A stretch of 64,000 bases of DNA from Antedon mediterranea. Taxonomy: Eukaryota > Echinodermata > Crinoidea > Comatulida > Antedonidae. How positions within the stretch are numbered: the first letter of the stretch is position 1; every line of letters begins with the position of its first letter. Below, in pieces: positions 1 to 13,900 of the stretch. The position numbers were made by a program, and so were the translations under genes. The stretch spans positions 5,704,001-5,768,000 of the forward strand of contig NC_092679.1 in assembly GCF_964355755.1 (NCBI RefSeq), given 5' to 3'. The notes below the pieces were generated by a model. The model was not told where the DNA came from and made no database searches. It saw only the letters and a list, made by a program, of their open reading frames with translations.

Positions 1-1119
1 ATATAAAATCTGTTTTGTGAATTTCCTTTAAAACAAGAGGACAATGATAAGGAACTATTTCAACGGTATGGAAGTCATCATCATCTCCAGCAAACAGCGA
101 CCATGTGTCAGTCCTGCATTCCCGGGACATGATAGTGTTTTTTCTTTTTTCAAAACGATTATGTCAACCTCTATTAATAATTAAATATGTAAGTGGCTAT
201 ATCTTTAAATCATTGACAGATTGAGCCTGTTCTTTCGTTAGTCTTATTGTTTAAATGAATGTTATAATCTAGGCCTATAAGCAAAATGTGTACTTGTCGG
301 GAGTGCGAAAAATGTTTGATGCGCTACTGCTTTATTGCGGCGAAATTTCAATCATGATTCTGTAAGGAAAATGAATGGGAAAACTACTTCCCTGGAAGAA
401 AATGTTTGGATAATCGGCTTCAAAGTTAATTCAAACAATAATACGAACATGAGAATAAAAAGGAGTCACCAACTTCCTGTTGTTAGGCTAAGATTAATAA
501 TCGATTGGGAATTATTTCCTTTTGGTCGGGAGGGAACAACCATTACTCCGTGGAACAATTACAGCCCGACAGTCTTCATAGAACGACTGGCCAGCTAACA
601 GCTAACAGGTAAGATTACAACTTTGTTTTTGTTAAAATATTAATTTTCAAACAAATGACTGCAAAGTATTTTATTTAACGAATCAAGCAACGTATTAGAG
701 GTTGATATCGAAGAGTAAACATTCGAATTTCATGTCGACCCGTTTTGAATGTTTGTGGAGGGAGACACCGGCATTTTGCAACACAAAATAAAATTGGAAA
801 AAAGCAACAATAAAAAAAAACAAATTTAAACAGAGTTCTAACAAAAAAGTCAATTGCTGCTTTATTTCAGCTGCTTGATTAACTAAACAAAATTGGAAAG
901 TATTATCAAGTTATTTAACGCCCCACAATAAAAAAAAAAGTGGGGCGGTGGATGTCTGTACAACACCATCCTAATAACAACCATTAATCATGGTCTCTAC
1001 TACACTTAAACATTGCATAAATAATGCACCCAAAATGAATAAAATTATCTAATGGTTTTAAAGTTTCCTTCGAGTTGAAAAAATATAAATGAACTTACTT
1101 TTCTTTAATTTTCGTGCAG
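1..1119. other. 5' flank of the secreted-protein gene, with a possible non-coding first exon
   Basis: No convincing coding exon is seen. A good splice donor (CAG|gtaag) lies at 608/609 and a strong pyrimidine-tract acceptor ends at 1119, three bases before the ATG of the gene that follows, so a non-coding first exon ending at 608 is likely. The open frame at 335-598 has no ATG at its start and no recognisable protein character, so it is not called. No TATA box could be assigned with confidence. Confidence 0.35.
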
Positions 1120-1122
1120 ACT

Positions 1123-3638
1123 ATGGCTGTCCTTAGGTTTTTTTGTTTCGCGCTTATTCTGAGTCTTTGTTTCGGCAGAACTATGGCGAATGAAACGGAG
1201 AATATAATTAAAAATATTCGAGCATTGATTTATAAGGCACTCTACGATAATGTTCTTGAGAAGACCGGAGGACCAAATGAGTTGAATACCCTTGTACTCC
1301 TAGATCCAAGTGTTCCTTTGAACAAGGAAGACATTGGACACACACCAGATCCATCAACGCCACCAGATTTGTCAGAGTTCAATAATCTACTTCCTACAAA
1401 ACTTTTAATTAATCATCTGAACTACAAAAATGGACATATAATCCAAAAGAATGGCGTTGCACAAGTTTACAAAAATATACTCGACAAAATGATCGTTGAA
1501 AAACCAAAGTTAAATAACATTGAACAGAATAGTTACAACGAAGCGGAGACTTTGACTAACGAACGCGTTTCTGGTTCGGTGATTGGACGTACAAGTAATG
1601 AAGACGTAACAAAATTGGAAGTTTATCGCCATTTTCGATCAATTTACTTCAATGCCAAAGAAACCAAGGAGAAAGAGATATATGAAAAGAAAAATACACT
1701 GAATTCAATGGAATATCGAAATTGGTACAAGTACAATTATAGAAAATTAAAAGATAACGAAAAATCTGCTCTACAAGATTGGGTAATTAAAGGCTACAAG
1801 AAGATCATAAGTGAAGCGCTGGAGATCATTGATGACGTTGATGAAATTTCTATACTAGAGATAGACGATGCAAAGAATGAATACGAGGCCGCTATTTACA
1901 AAAACGAAAACGCATTGAGCTTAAAGAACATAATCAAAGATGAGATTAAATATGATGTTGAATATTCCCCAACAAATTGGAACGACCATCTTTATGATCA
2001 AATGTAAGTTTTGTTTTTAAGACAAGTATATTCTCTATCATGCCTGATATTTTATTCCATTGATTTTGCAACCGATTCTCGGTACTCTAATCACTGGTAG
2101 GCCTACATTAACTAGCAAATCCCACAAACAATTATTTTTAATGTTATGATTTGTTTACAGACATGCTCCGACACCAACTTCTTCTCAATATCTAAACATG
2201 ATTGTTGATCTGAAAGAATATTCAATCGTACTACAGGCTATCGCCAACGCTCACGCATCAGACGCAATCGAAGCGCAAGACAATATAAATACAGACGAAG
2301 CGACTGTGAAGGCTCAAGAAGATGCACTAGTAATACAGGTTGCTGAGTTGATAAAGCAGCTTGACGATTGCAATGAATTAAATATGAATTGCTTAAGCGT
2401 CGATGCACTCGCTGAAAAACAGAAGAACGATACAATCAAGTGGGAAGAAAATCAGACACAACTCGATGAATACAAACTAATTCTAAAGAACGCCATCAGT
2501 ATCAAAACGGCGGTTGATAATCTTATCATAAAGATTGGAGATAAAATAACCAAGTATGAAGAGGATTACGAAAATGAAAAGATAATTGAGTTAGAAACGG
2601 ACAATGATTTGTTAAATAATCATGACTTCCCTGAGGAGGAATGGGAAACCTTCTACTTCAATTCCCAAATTGAGCTGAGAAATATTAACAACGAAATTGG
2701 AAGAGTTGCGGAATTCAAACCAGCAGTATTCAATATCGATAGTCCTCATAACGTACTTGATGTGATTGTTCGGAGAAATGAGAATCTAGAATATGAAATC
2801 AGAATGCATTACAGAGGTGTTGGTATCTATAGGCCTTGGTTTAACGAAGAAATATTTAAGAACGATAACATCAAATTTGTAAGTTGCCGTTAATATATTT
2901 CTCTTGAATTTTTCAAGTTTTTTTTTATCAGCATGTTAAGAAAAGAATGGAACGTAGGCCTATATCTCAACACTTAAAGCCATTTTAGTCTGAACTACTT
3001 ATCGTTATTTTAGCTATTGTATCTTGTAAATTCTGAAGTCTATTTTAATATCAGGCAGGAGAATTTCTTGACAAAAAAAATTGATCTTTTAAAGGGAAAC
3101 TTTGTGTGGGTCCTGAGAATGTCCCTTAATATTTGTTTACTGTGGTTTTACGGGTTTTTTCATGTAACTTAAAAAATTATATTTATGTTTTTATTTTCTG
3201 ATTTAGAATGACAACACATTGGTATCACCTGGCTACAAAGACGACCTGATTAACGAATTAAAAAAGAAAACAAACAACAACAAAGAAGATCTGTACAAAT
3301 TCCCTCTTTATCCGACGGGCCTCCTCATTGCCAAAGATATCAAGATAAAAATCCGTAATTTGGATGAGAAAGCGGGCAAGGAGTTGATCAAGAATTCCTA
3401 CAACGCTGATCAAATCGGCATCGATCCTCCAGAAATTGTTGCTGATGATAACAATGACAACGATAACAATGCAATCCACCACTATGGAAAAATATTCGGG
3501 TTTACGTACAATAACCGTGATACCAATGCAGTTCGCTATAGAGTGAGACAGGACTACAATGACGTCGACATAGAATTACTCGAGCCACATATTATTGGTC
3601 AGTACTGTGACATCATGAAGAAATTCCCTAAAAAATGA
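1123..3638 (+). CDS. Secreted helix-rich protein of unknown function (676 aa, three exons)
   Basis: Exons 1123-2003, 2161-2878 and 3207-3638 join in phase with consensus GT-AG borders and end at a TGA. I chose the ATG at 1123 because it directly follows a splice acceptor and opens with a clear signal peptide (MAVLRFFCFALILSLCFG), so the product should enter the secretory pathway. Residues about 20-290 are charged and mainly helical. Residues about 300-420 are rich in Glu, Lys, Gln and Ala and look like long amphipathic helices or coiled coil. The last ~200 residues look more beta-like and contain the short motifs GIYRPWF and LYPTGLLIAKDI, which vaguely recall uncharacterised bacterial and fungal proteins; that is an impression, not a family assignment. 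An Asp/Asn run (DDNNDNDNN) sits near the C-terminus. No transmembrane segment follows the signal peptide. I do not recognise the family. Confidence 0.8.
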
Positions 3639-4070
3639 GGACCTTTTAGTTTTTCTATGTAGTAAATACTTGTAGTACAGTAGATTTTAATCCTTAAAAT
3701 ACACGTGTAAACTTTTAATCCAAACTTACCACTGGATATACCTGAATAGAGAAGAAGACAGATTTCTGATATAATTTTGTTACACATTGGAATACAAATA
3801 ATTCATGAATTGAATCTAGTATTGTATTGAGTATGAAATTGTTAAAAGTAATAGTTGACGCGAATTAGTAATAGTTGACGCGAATTAGTAGTAGTAGTTG
3901 ACGCGAATTAGTAGTAGTTGACGCTAATTAGTAGTAGTTTAAGCGAATAAGTAGTAGTTTTATACTTTGATATTGTGACTCTAAATATAGTACAAATGTA
4001 AAACAGTTTTTAAAGAGTTCCAAATCAACATGTTGAAACATTTAATAAATCGTTTTTTTCAATAATCTTT
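3639..4070 (+). other. 3' UTR with tandem repeat and poly(A) signal
   Basis: AATAAA at 4044-4049 is the best poly(A) signal for the secreted-protein gene. The UTR contains five imperfect copies of a ~20 bp unit around TAGTAGTTGACGCGAATTAG at about 3845-3955. Confidence 0.55.
3845..3955. repeat. Short tandem repeat, ~20 bp unit
   Basis: Five imperfect copies of AGTAGTTGACGCGAATTAGT lie between the stop codon and the poly(A) signal of the first gene. Confidence 0.85.
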
Positions 4071-4961
4071 GTTTACACTCTTGTTTAAGACTTCACCATT
4101 ATTTTGTACATTGAAGGAACTTACTGAGTGTATAAAGCTACTATATAAAAAATATAACAAGTAAAGAATCCATACAAAATGAATATTATAAATAAATATC
4201 TGCTACAAAATACCTACAACTAAGATTATCAAACAGAAAGCACCGATATATGAAGACTGGCAACTAACTACTACTGTTCTCAAATATTAAAAGACCATGT
4301 CAAAATTATTCTACTTTTTGCTTAATTTTTAATTATTCAGCGAGTTTGGGAGTGACCGCATCTTTGAAAGAAATTATATACATAACATCTTTTTTTACAG
4401 TATAGTTGTTTCTGCAGTACAATAATTTTGACATGATGACTAACTCAATTCCATTTTGCATTGAGATGTATCAACATTAATTGATCTTTACAAACAATCA
4501 AAATTCATTTTGGATGGACAACTTAATTTTAAGCTGTCTTGCAGCTGAGAGTTGTACATAATATATTCAAATGTTCAACATTTTTTCCATAAAAATGTTA
4601 ACTGTGTGTCAGTGGAATTATCACTGCTTCATAGTCTAATGGAAGTCAACCTCTAAGGCAGAAAAGCTTGACCTCTGGCTCTGACCTCAAAACCAAAATT
4701 CACCCCTATCAACAGTTTAAAAAACAAATGACCACATGATTTCTAGCCCTACACTAATACATATATATAATTTTCTACCATATAGTTCTACCGTTAAGAT
4801 GTGCATCTCTCTACGGCCAAACCTTCCTACAACCTTGTGCCTATTATATCACAACCATGTAATGCGATGTATAAGTTCATACAACATTCCAGAATGTTTC
4901 TGAAATGGAAGTATTTAACACACAACCTTTGTGAAGAAAGAAGAGTGAATCTTCGGTAACA
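4071..4961. other. Gap between two convergent genes
   Basis: AT-rich sequence between the 3' ends of the secreted-protein gene (+) and the annexin-like gene (-). It should hold the 3' UTR of the minus-strand gene. No further gene or strong repeat was seen. Confidence 0.4.
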
Positions 4962-7900
4962 TCACTTCTTGTCGTTGACACTCCGTCGTGGTGACCTCCT
5001 TGGCGACGTTGAAAGAAGAGGATTTGCTGAAGCTATTCGGACTGTCTTTTTCTGAGTGGGTTTGTGAAGAGGCTTCATTTTTGGTGGGGGTCGAAATTTA
5101 GGTAAGCGAACAGATTTTGTTTTTGTATTATGAGTTTCATTCTGAAAGACACAAAATTATGAGAAATAAAACAAAACTATTTTTTACAAATTATAAAACT
5201 ATGTATATTTGAAAATGATAAAGGGTACAGTTACGCAAAATGATACGAGCACTGTTTTGGAAAATAAGGTTAGAGCCAAAGACACGAACAATGAAAGTGA
5301 TATCATACAAATTTTAGAGGGCAGTATCTACCTTGTTATAGAATGTAAATTCCGAACATGATACAAATCTCAAATCCTTCTAAAAACATCTGCTCAATTG
5401 TCATATTACCAAAATTACCAGAAAGGGGTTAGTCAAGGAAGCTATCACAACACAGGTTGGTATGTAAGCATGTGCCTGTGTTTATGATCTATTGTTATGG
5501 CTATAATGTTATGGCAATAAAAAACTTTTAATTAATGTAAATATCAAGATGGAGAATATTCAAAATCAATAGAACCGTACCGTGGTGGTAATCGCTGGAG
5601 CATGAACACTGATCATGTGAACAAGCATCTTTTTCAAACGACCAGTACACTTTCTGTCAACGTCATCTTCAAGCAAAACCCCGTACCTTCGCTTATATTC
5701 ACGTCGAATTAACACAAGATCAATCTAAATGAAATAATAAAATTAAATTCATATTTTTTTTAAGTGAAATTTAAACAATTATGTAAAAAAAAACATAATA
5801 TGAAATAATTTTGCATACATGCATTTTGCCTGTGGCATTATAAGGCAAAATGATTTCATGCTATTGATCCCATAAAAAAAAAAATTAATAAAATGTGAAA
5901 ATGTGTGTAGTTGGGCGCTTTCTTGTAGATGCTTTAATTGTAGAACGTAATTATTTATTAATTTTTTTCTTTCTGTGCTCTGTTCTGGGTTGACCAACTA
6001 GCATAGGTGTTTAGCACCTGTTTGGTCTTTCCTTGCCTTTTATAATTGTTTTGTCTTCTTTGTAATGTATATGACAGAAATTGAATAAATACAATAAATA
6101 AATAATAAAATAAAAGGTGAATAAAGAAAATCTCAATATGCTATTCGGAAGTGCAGAAATCATCTTCTGGGTGTAATAGTCATTCCAATTACCTCTGCTC
6201 TTGTTGTGATAATTCTCAAGACAGTCAAATTATCACCTTTCTTCAAACTGCTGTGTAGAACATCCACAAAATACTGGACACAGTTATCAAAACATTTCAC
6301 TGGAATAAATAAGATCAAGTTAGTTAAGTTGAAGATGCTCTCCAGGAGGAATGCCATCCTGAGATGAGTAGCAGTAATTAGTCTTGTTTATTTTATTTCA
6401 TTTATATGTAATGTTTACTTTCTATGGACCAGAGATTCCGAAAAAAAAAAAGGTTGAATGAAATAACAACAATTATTAGAAATCCTAATACACTGGCGAA
6501 TGGTTTGTCTATCACTGTATATCATCTGTCAATTTACTGAAATATTTACTACTCTGCATCCTAAATTCGAAACACACTTATATGTCCTCGTCTCCCACCT
6601 AACCTAGATAAAAGTTATTTAATTTTATAATAATATAATAATAAAAACAGTTTCTTTAAATTGTATTTGTTGAATGGTGAAGATATTTCATAAGTTAAAA
6701 GATTGACTGAATCTTTCAACTCATAAAGTATATTCTCCATATTTAACTCCTGAACTTTTATTATTTGTATAATCATCTTACCTAATGTTAACATCATAAC
6801 TTTCATATCAGCTGCTAGAACATTCTGTAGTTCACGCTTAAGATTTTGTCCAGATTTCTAAATCAAACATTAAAATAAACATTAATTTCAAGTTCTTCTG
6901 TGGATAATATAAAACAGATATTGACTGCTTAGAGGTTAAATATTTACATAGGCTATGTAATATAAAACAATATTACATAGCCTATGTAAATACGCTAATG
7001 TGATTGGTTGAAACTGCATCACATGATTACCGCTGCGAGGATCGTAAATCGTATATATCCTCGAGAACGATGATATTGACTGTGTAATTTTCGCGTAATT
7101 ATCGTGTCCCCTGTCATTAAACATATAGATTCTCGAGTACGATGATATTGACTGTGTAATTTTCGTGTGCCAACACTAGCGTTGCCGATAAATAAACAAA
7201 AGTCATCTACTCGATCTTGAACTCGGGTGGAATTGTCACTCCATCGCAAGACAACGCTTCAACCGCTGCGCCACGGAAGTTGCTTGAAGAAATTAATCAT
7301 CTAAACTATTTAAACTATGCATACATAGCGCCCTCATTTGTTATAAGTCCACCCTAAATGTGATGAAACACCGTTTGTGATTGGTCAATACTCACGGTAG
7401 TAACCTAGTAACTAGTACGCGCTGAACATCCGGTGATTCGGCTCCTCGAAGATCGAGAAGAAGACGAATTGTTTATTCGGCCTACCTGATTATAATATTA
7501 TTATTTTTAATAGGCTTATTGATGGAAATTCTTCTGTTAATTTAAACGACCTAGGCCTAAGTGAATATTTTATTGCCAAGGAATCATTAATTAGTAATTA
7601 TCTGTATATTATTCTTCGCAAGGTAAGGTGTCTAGGCAGGCTTGTTTAAATACAATACAAATACTAGGATAGGAGGCCTAGCCTAGCTTCACCCAACCCA
7701 GCAGACTTGTTCTTGGCTATATAATATAACAGATATTGCCTTTTATATCGGTTAAATATAAGATTTGACATCCCCTCGGGAATGATATTAAGTTCTCGGG
7801 AAATATATATTCCCTCGAACTTAATATCATTCCCTCAGGGATGTCAAATCTTATATTTAACCTCTAAGCAGTCAATATCTGTATAGTATTGAATCTCAAA

Positions 7901-10900
7901 GTTGTATTTTAAAACCTTGTTCTTACCTGTGTGTATCTCTGGAAAACACTACCAATGTGTTCAAAGCTTTTATTTTCCATTAAATTAAGCAGCTGTCCTT
8001 CCACATTCCAGCGGCTGTCTCCAGCATCTATAAGGTAATCCACATCACTCTCCACTTCCTCTTCGTCCACTGACCCTGTCTCTCTCCTTGCTCCCTGTGA
8101 ATAAAAGAATGCAAAACATATAGGCCTAGAAGATATTATAACATAATCATCCATCCCCATGATCAAAGAGAATAACTGGTGTTTCTCAACGATTGCTCAA
8201 AAGAGTATCCAGATAGTCCAGTTAACTTATTTTTATTGCATGGCCTATGGGGTAACAATGAATCACTTCTTCTTGGAATTTCAAATATAAACATTTCACA
8301 TGCAGTTTCAATTTTGTTTAAAAAATGTTTACCAATTTGAAGAAACAATAAGCAAATACTTTTTAGTACACCAAGTGGTTTACCTTGGCTAAAGCTAGCA
8401 TCATCTTCATTGAATCTCCACTAAAATTGTCTTTAATGCCATCCTCAATAGTTTGATCAAATTCCATTTTGTAGGCATCCTTAATGAGGCTGATGGCCTG
8501 TAGGTACATGTAGAAGTATAAACAATGTAATGAATTGAATTGAATAAACTTGATAGGTGAACACATTAAACAACTAACTGCATATATAGAATCTCACCCT
8601 ATTCTGGGAAGTGAATACGTTACTGTGAAATGAACAAGGGGGAAATATACAAAAAAAGAAACACTGTACACTACTTAACTCCTATTCAGGGAATGTCCCT
8701 TGGTTGTGTCCCAAAGGTGTCCCCTTAATATGATTATTATTATATACACAATTGTTTTGTCACACACAATGCATAGACAGCTGGAGAATACACAATATAC
8801 AAAAGTAACTATAGTCTCAGATTATTACAGTAAAGTTTCTGTTTCATTACCATGATTACTTTTTATTATCAATCAAAAGAAAATCTGTACCTACCTTATT
8901 ATTTCGTGTACATAAGATTTCAACCATAGTTGTATAAGAATGGGTCTGAGGATAAAATGAGCATTTTTAGAATGTAGTAAACATTTAAAATAGACTATGT
9001 TGTTTTCCTCAGCATTCCCCATTTTACAACAAATCAACAAATTAAGAATTGTAATACTGGTAATTTCTTGTTATATAAAAAATGTCTTTTGCAAGTTTTT
9101 TCAGTTTATGGAATGGGTGTAGTTAAACACAACTTTTGTGTTTAAACATGTACAGAAAACTTACCAATAAGGCATGATTTAGGCACAAAGCATCATACGT
9201 CTGTCGTTCTTTAAGTAACGCATCAAAAATTGCATCATAATCTTCGCCTAACTTCGTTCTTAATTCAGTTTCAAGGTCCTAAAAGATAACAATTATACAC
9301 TTATAATGTCCATATTATAAGCCTACAAATCATTTTTTTTTCTAACGTGCTATTATGACCATATTGGCTTAATTGACAAGTTCCATAAAGCATCAGAATA
9401 TATTCTGCAACTTTACATGATCATGCTTGATTGTAAAAGTGATGACGTACAGTGGCATAAAAAATGTCTTATGATCATTAAAAATATTCAATTTCTTGAT
9501 ACTTACTAGTTTGTACTGAGCTTGGAACTTGACTTTTGTTTGGTGGCGCTGTGCATATGTCCGACGAACCAGTGCCTCTATCAGGTTTTTCTGTGTTTGC
9601 CCTTGAAAAATGAAAGATAAACAAATTGAAATAAATATTTCAACGACGTCTAAAACATAAATTCACTTGCAATGTAATATGCATCCCCATAAATTGGTAA
9701 TAGAAAATCATTGTAGAGGTTTTACAAATACATATGTACTGTAATACATAGTGGATATGTTGCTTTGCATTAAGTATGTTTAAACAAATCCAACAGCAAA
9801 CATTTTGTATATAAACATGAATTCACATACCTAGACCCTTTATTACCCTAAATAATTTAGTGGAATCTTCACCATCATCATATTCTTTTGGTTTACTAAA
9901 TTCCTTTTTCTGAAATTAAAACAATACATATAATATAATATTCAAATTTAATGATAATAAACTGAAATTTTTAATATAGCCAACAATTTGTACTCCTTTC
10001 CTAAATTAAATTTACCTTTTTTTTCTCCTGTTCCTTTTTTCTAAGGTTACCAATGGTTGGTAGTTTTGTTGGCTGTTTCTTTAACATTCTTTTTTCTGGA
10101 GAAGGTTTAATACTTTCTTGTTGCTATGGAAATAAATAATACGTTTAAAGGTATGCTATTCATTGTTTAAATAACACCTTAATAGCTAACCAAGGCCATT
10201 GGCTTCTAGTGTCACTAAACCTGATGGATGCACTGGACAACCTGTAGAACCAAGGTGAACCCTATTATAACTGAATTATTACATGTTTTTATTTATTTAT
10301 TGAACTTCTCACTAACTTACTGTTAGTGAAGGATCGGGATCAACAGGTGGTAAACAGTGGCTGTGTGTGACAGTGGCTGTTTGTGACAGTGGCCGTGTTT
10401 TGTGTGGACTAGTACACCGGGGTAACACCCTACTCGTCTGAAAAGATATACTAGGTTTTTTAAAGTGAGCTGTGTGTACACGATTTAGTGTCCTTATCTG
10501 AGAAGACTCGTTCTACCACCGGAACCATGGAGCGAGTGAGCCTCGAACCCTTGTAGTTTATGTCTTCAATTCACTTTTCTTCTTCTTGTGTAGTAATAAA
10601 ATAATAATCTCTCCCGTTTAGGCATGACAACCTTATTAGTTAATTAAAAACAGTTATTCAAATAATTATTAATTTCAACCTACCACTTCTTCCTCTTGTT
10701 TATCCCCAGTGTCATCTTCATTTGAAATCTTCAGACCTTCAAAACCTCTAGTATCTATCTCATACGATTTTGTTTCTTGTGTTTTTTGCGATAGGTAATA
10801 CTCATGCATCAGATACTCATCCTCCTATGATAATCAAAAGTTTAAATAACTCAAGTTTACAAAACAAGTTGAATATACCTTTCAAACTTATTAAGCTTGT

Positions 10901-13900
10901 TCACCACTAGAAAAAAAATTCTATCACAACACAACTGACTAGGCAACATAAGAAAATCTTCTTCTATCAATCTTGCATCCCCTCTTATGACATGTTGAGT
11001 CATCACTTTTACAACATACACAAAGCAGAAAATGATGTTCATTTGCCATTTGTGACATGCAAGTATGTTTTTACAGCACTTCGCATTGATACGTTACGGC
11101 ATTGCGTTCCTAGTGGAAACCAAGCTTAAAGTGTAAAATAAAAAAGGTCATATACCCATTTATCTGAATCATAGACGCCATTAACATTGTTTAATCGTCT
11201 CTGTATTTTAGAATTCTGTTGTGCTATTTTCTCTTGTTCTCGTTCCATAAATGGGCCATTTAAACTAGAAATTAAAGAAAAAAACAATAACAATATAAAA
11301 ATATGGAATACGCCTCATTATGAATAAAAAAATGTCCATTTCATTGTTCTGTGTGTTGTATGTACTATACAGTGTAATGAAGTTTATAAATTATGTTACC
11401 TTTTTGGTTCATAATCCCAATTCCAATTGTCTAGATGACCATTTGACCGAAGCACATTGGTCAGTTTTGCTAACAGAATACGATTTTCATAATCTATTAC
11501 AGCTTGTCTTTGTTCCTCAGCCTAAAAATAAATGAATTTTAGCTTTTAAAACAAAATAAATTTAACTTTTAAAAAAGTTAGTAATAGGTAGAGTAGGCCT
11601 AAATTGAAATACAAGTTGATTGATATAAAAGGCAATAATATAATAGTAAAGAGAATAACAGCATTTTGGATAAAGTCTGTCAAACACTTATATGAAGAGA
11701 ATCTAAGTCTAGTTCGGTTTTCTTATGTTTCTTTCGCTTCTCTGTAGGTCAGGTTCGCAAAAATGACAATGCCAACATCCGAAATTTTTTTATTTGTTAA
11801 CAAACATGGAATACAGTGAGATGGCCCTTTTTAGGTTAACCATGTTTTACAATATAAATTTTTTAATATATGTTACCTGTATTTTCTTCATATTAATTTG
11901 CATGTGGTAAAATGTTTTGGGTTTTTTTGTGTCTAATCCATGTTTCATACGGTTCATCTAAAATGAAAAAAGAAAGTAAATTTAAACCATTCAATCTTAT
12001 TCATTAAAAAATCACAACTCTGTCAATTTAAAGATGTACTGTACTGTCCTCCAAAAACATGAAAAACAAAGTTTAATAATAATAATGAATAGTTTATTTT
12101 GTAGTTTTAATAAAGTTAATCACTTCCGTAGAAAAAAACAAAATAAAATAATGTTTTCACTTATAAAATGACAAATACTGTAAATGGTTAAATTCAACCA
12201 AAAACCCATTGGCTGGCAGCCAATTTGACAATTTTTTGCTTTAAATTATAGTTTTTTCAGGTAAATACATTTTTTTTTTATCCAAGTTTTGGTCAAAGTG
12301 GATAACTATTATGTTACATTAAAATGGCATATTCAACAACAACAAAATTTAAAAACTATTTTTCAGGGGGACAATACATCTTTAAAAGATTATTTTCACT
12401 GGAGAAATATCTGAAAGAGAAGAAGAATTATTTTTTTAGGGGGACAATACATCTTTAAAAACTTTAATAAAACATGAAGTTTGTTAATAAGACCATATTG
12501 GAGATGACAATATACTAAATAGATGTCAAATTGGCTAATGAATACAATATTGCCTGTGTTGATATTAGTAATTATTTTTATTTCGAGCAATTCCAAATTT
12601 GTTTTTATATTATTTCAATTAATAAGGAGTGGCTACAGTATGTGTCTTCAAAAGATCGTTCTCATCAACAACGTATACCTGAGATATTATTAGGATTTAG
12701 CGAATCTGAGCCACTGGTTGTCATAGAAATACAAAACAATCCCTTTTAGTCAAACACTATTAATGAAATCAATGTTATCTTGTACAATATTGGCAAAGAA
12801 TGTTTGATTAGCTAATGAGATTTCAAGACCGTATTTTAGAGAGGCATTCTTAAGTGTTTTGGCTTTCATAAAGATGTATTGTCCCCCAAAAACATTAACA
12901 ATGAAGAATTTATTTAAAAAAAATCAAACTTTGAATATTCTGTATGTCATTTAGCAGTTTTAATAAAGTTATTCATTACTATAGAAGAAAAAAATGAATA
13001 ACTATAATGTAGTGACATTATAATGGCATATTGAAAAACAAAATTATAATTGCTTTTTTTTCAGGCAGGAGGTGGGGGGGGGGGGAGGGGTGGGATATAC
13101 TGTAATATAGTGTTGTGTTGAGGTACTAATGAAGGACTCTTACTCGCTTAACTGTCGTAACACATATTGTTTATTCAGTATAATACTTCAGTACAATATA
13201 CAACTATAAGTATAGATAAGGAACGGAGGATCAGTGATGCTGTCGGTGAGGTGTGAAGTGTGTAGGTCTGCTTCTGAAGAAGTGGCTGTGAGGTGTGTGC
13301 TCCGTGAGGTGGCTGTAAGGTGTGTGCTCCGTGAGGTGGCTGTAAGGTGTGTGCTCCGTGAGGTGGCTGTAAGGTGTGTCTGGGCTCTTCTGAAACTTGG
13401 GGGTATATTGGCTTCGGTTCATTTGCATATGTCACAACGTCATCTGTGAGGGTAACGATTGGTCCTAAGTTGGTCCAGGGGTGTTTAGTTAGAAGTGATT
13501 AACGGTATAATAAGGTATTTCTATGATGGATGACACTGTCAAATCTGTACTTAAATAGTGTCAATCTCTCCTGGTTTAACGATGGAAGTACGTGTTTTCT
13601 TTAGGGATTCTATTATGGTTATTAAACATCTGGACAAACTCTCCTCTGGACTTTCTGGGTCAAGTTTGTGAACTTATTTGAATTCTGATACAAAGGTCAA
13701 TTTCTTAATTATAAAAGTATATCATTATATTACAATACCTTGAAAAAATTAATAAATATTCTACAGTATCTTTAATTCATTTCATTTGAATACATACAAG
13801 ACATATTAAACTATTTTATTTCAGTACAAATCTTGGAATCAATACTTTTTAACCATGGATGGAACTAATTCCTCTACCCTCTTACTCAAATGAAGAAAAC

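Noticed and set aside
3845-3955. CRISPR-like regular repeat
   Set aside because: Units are directly adjacent with no spacers and lie in a eukaryotic 3' UTR.
13175-13449. Open frames of 65-86 codons on both strands
   Set aside because: By-products of the 30 bp minisatellite.
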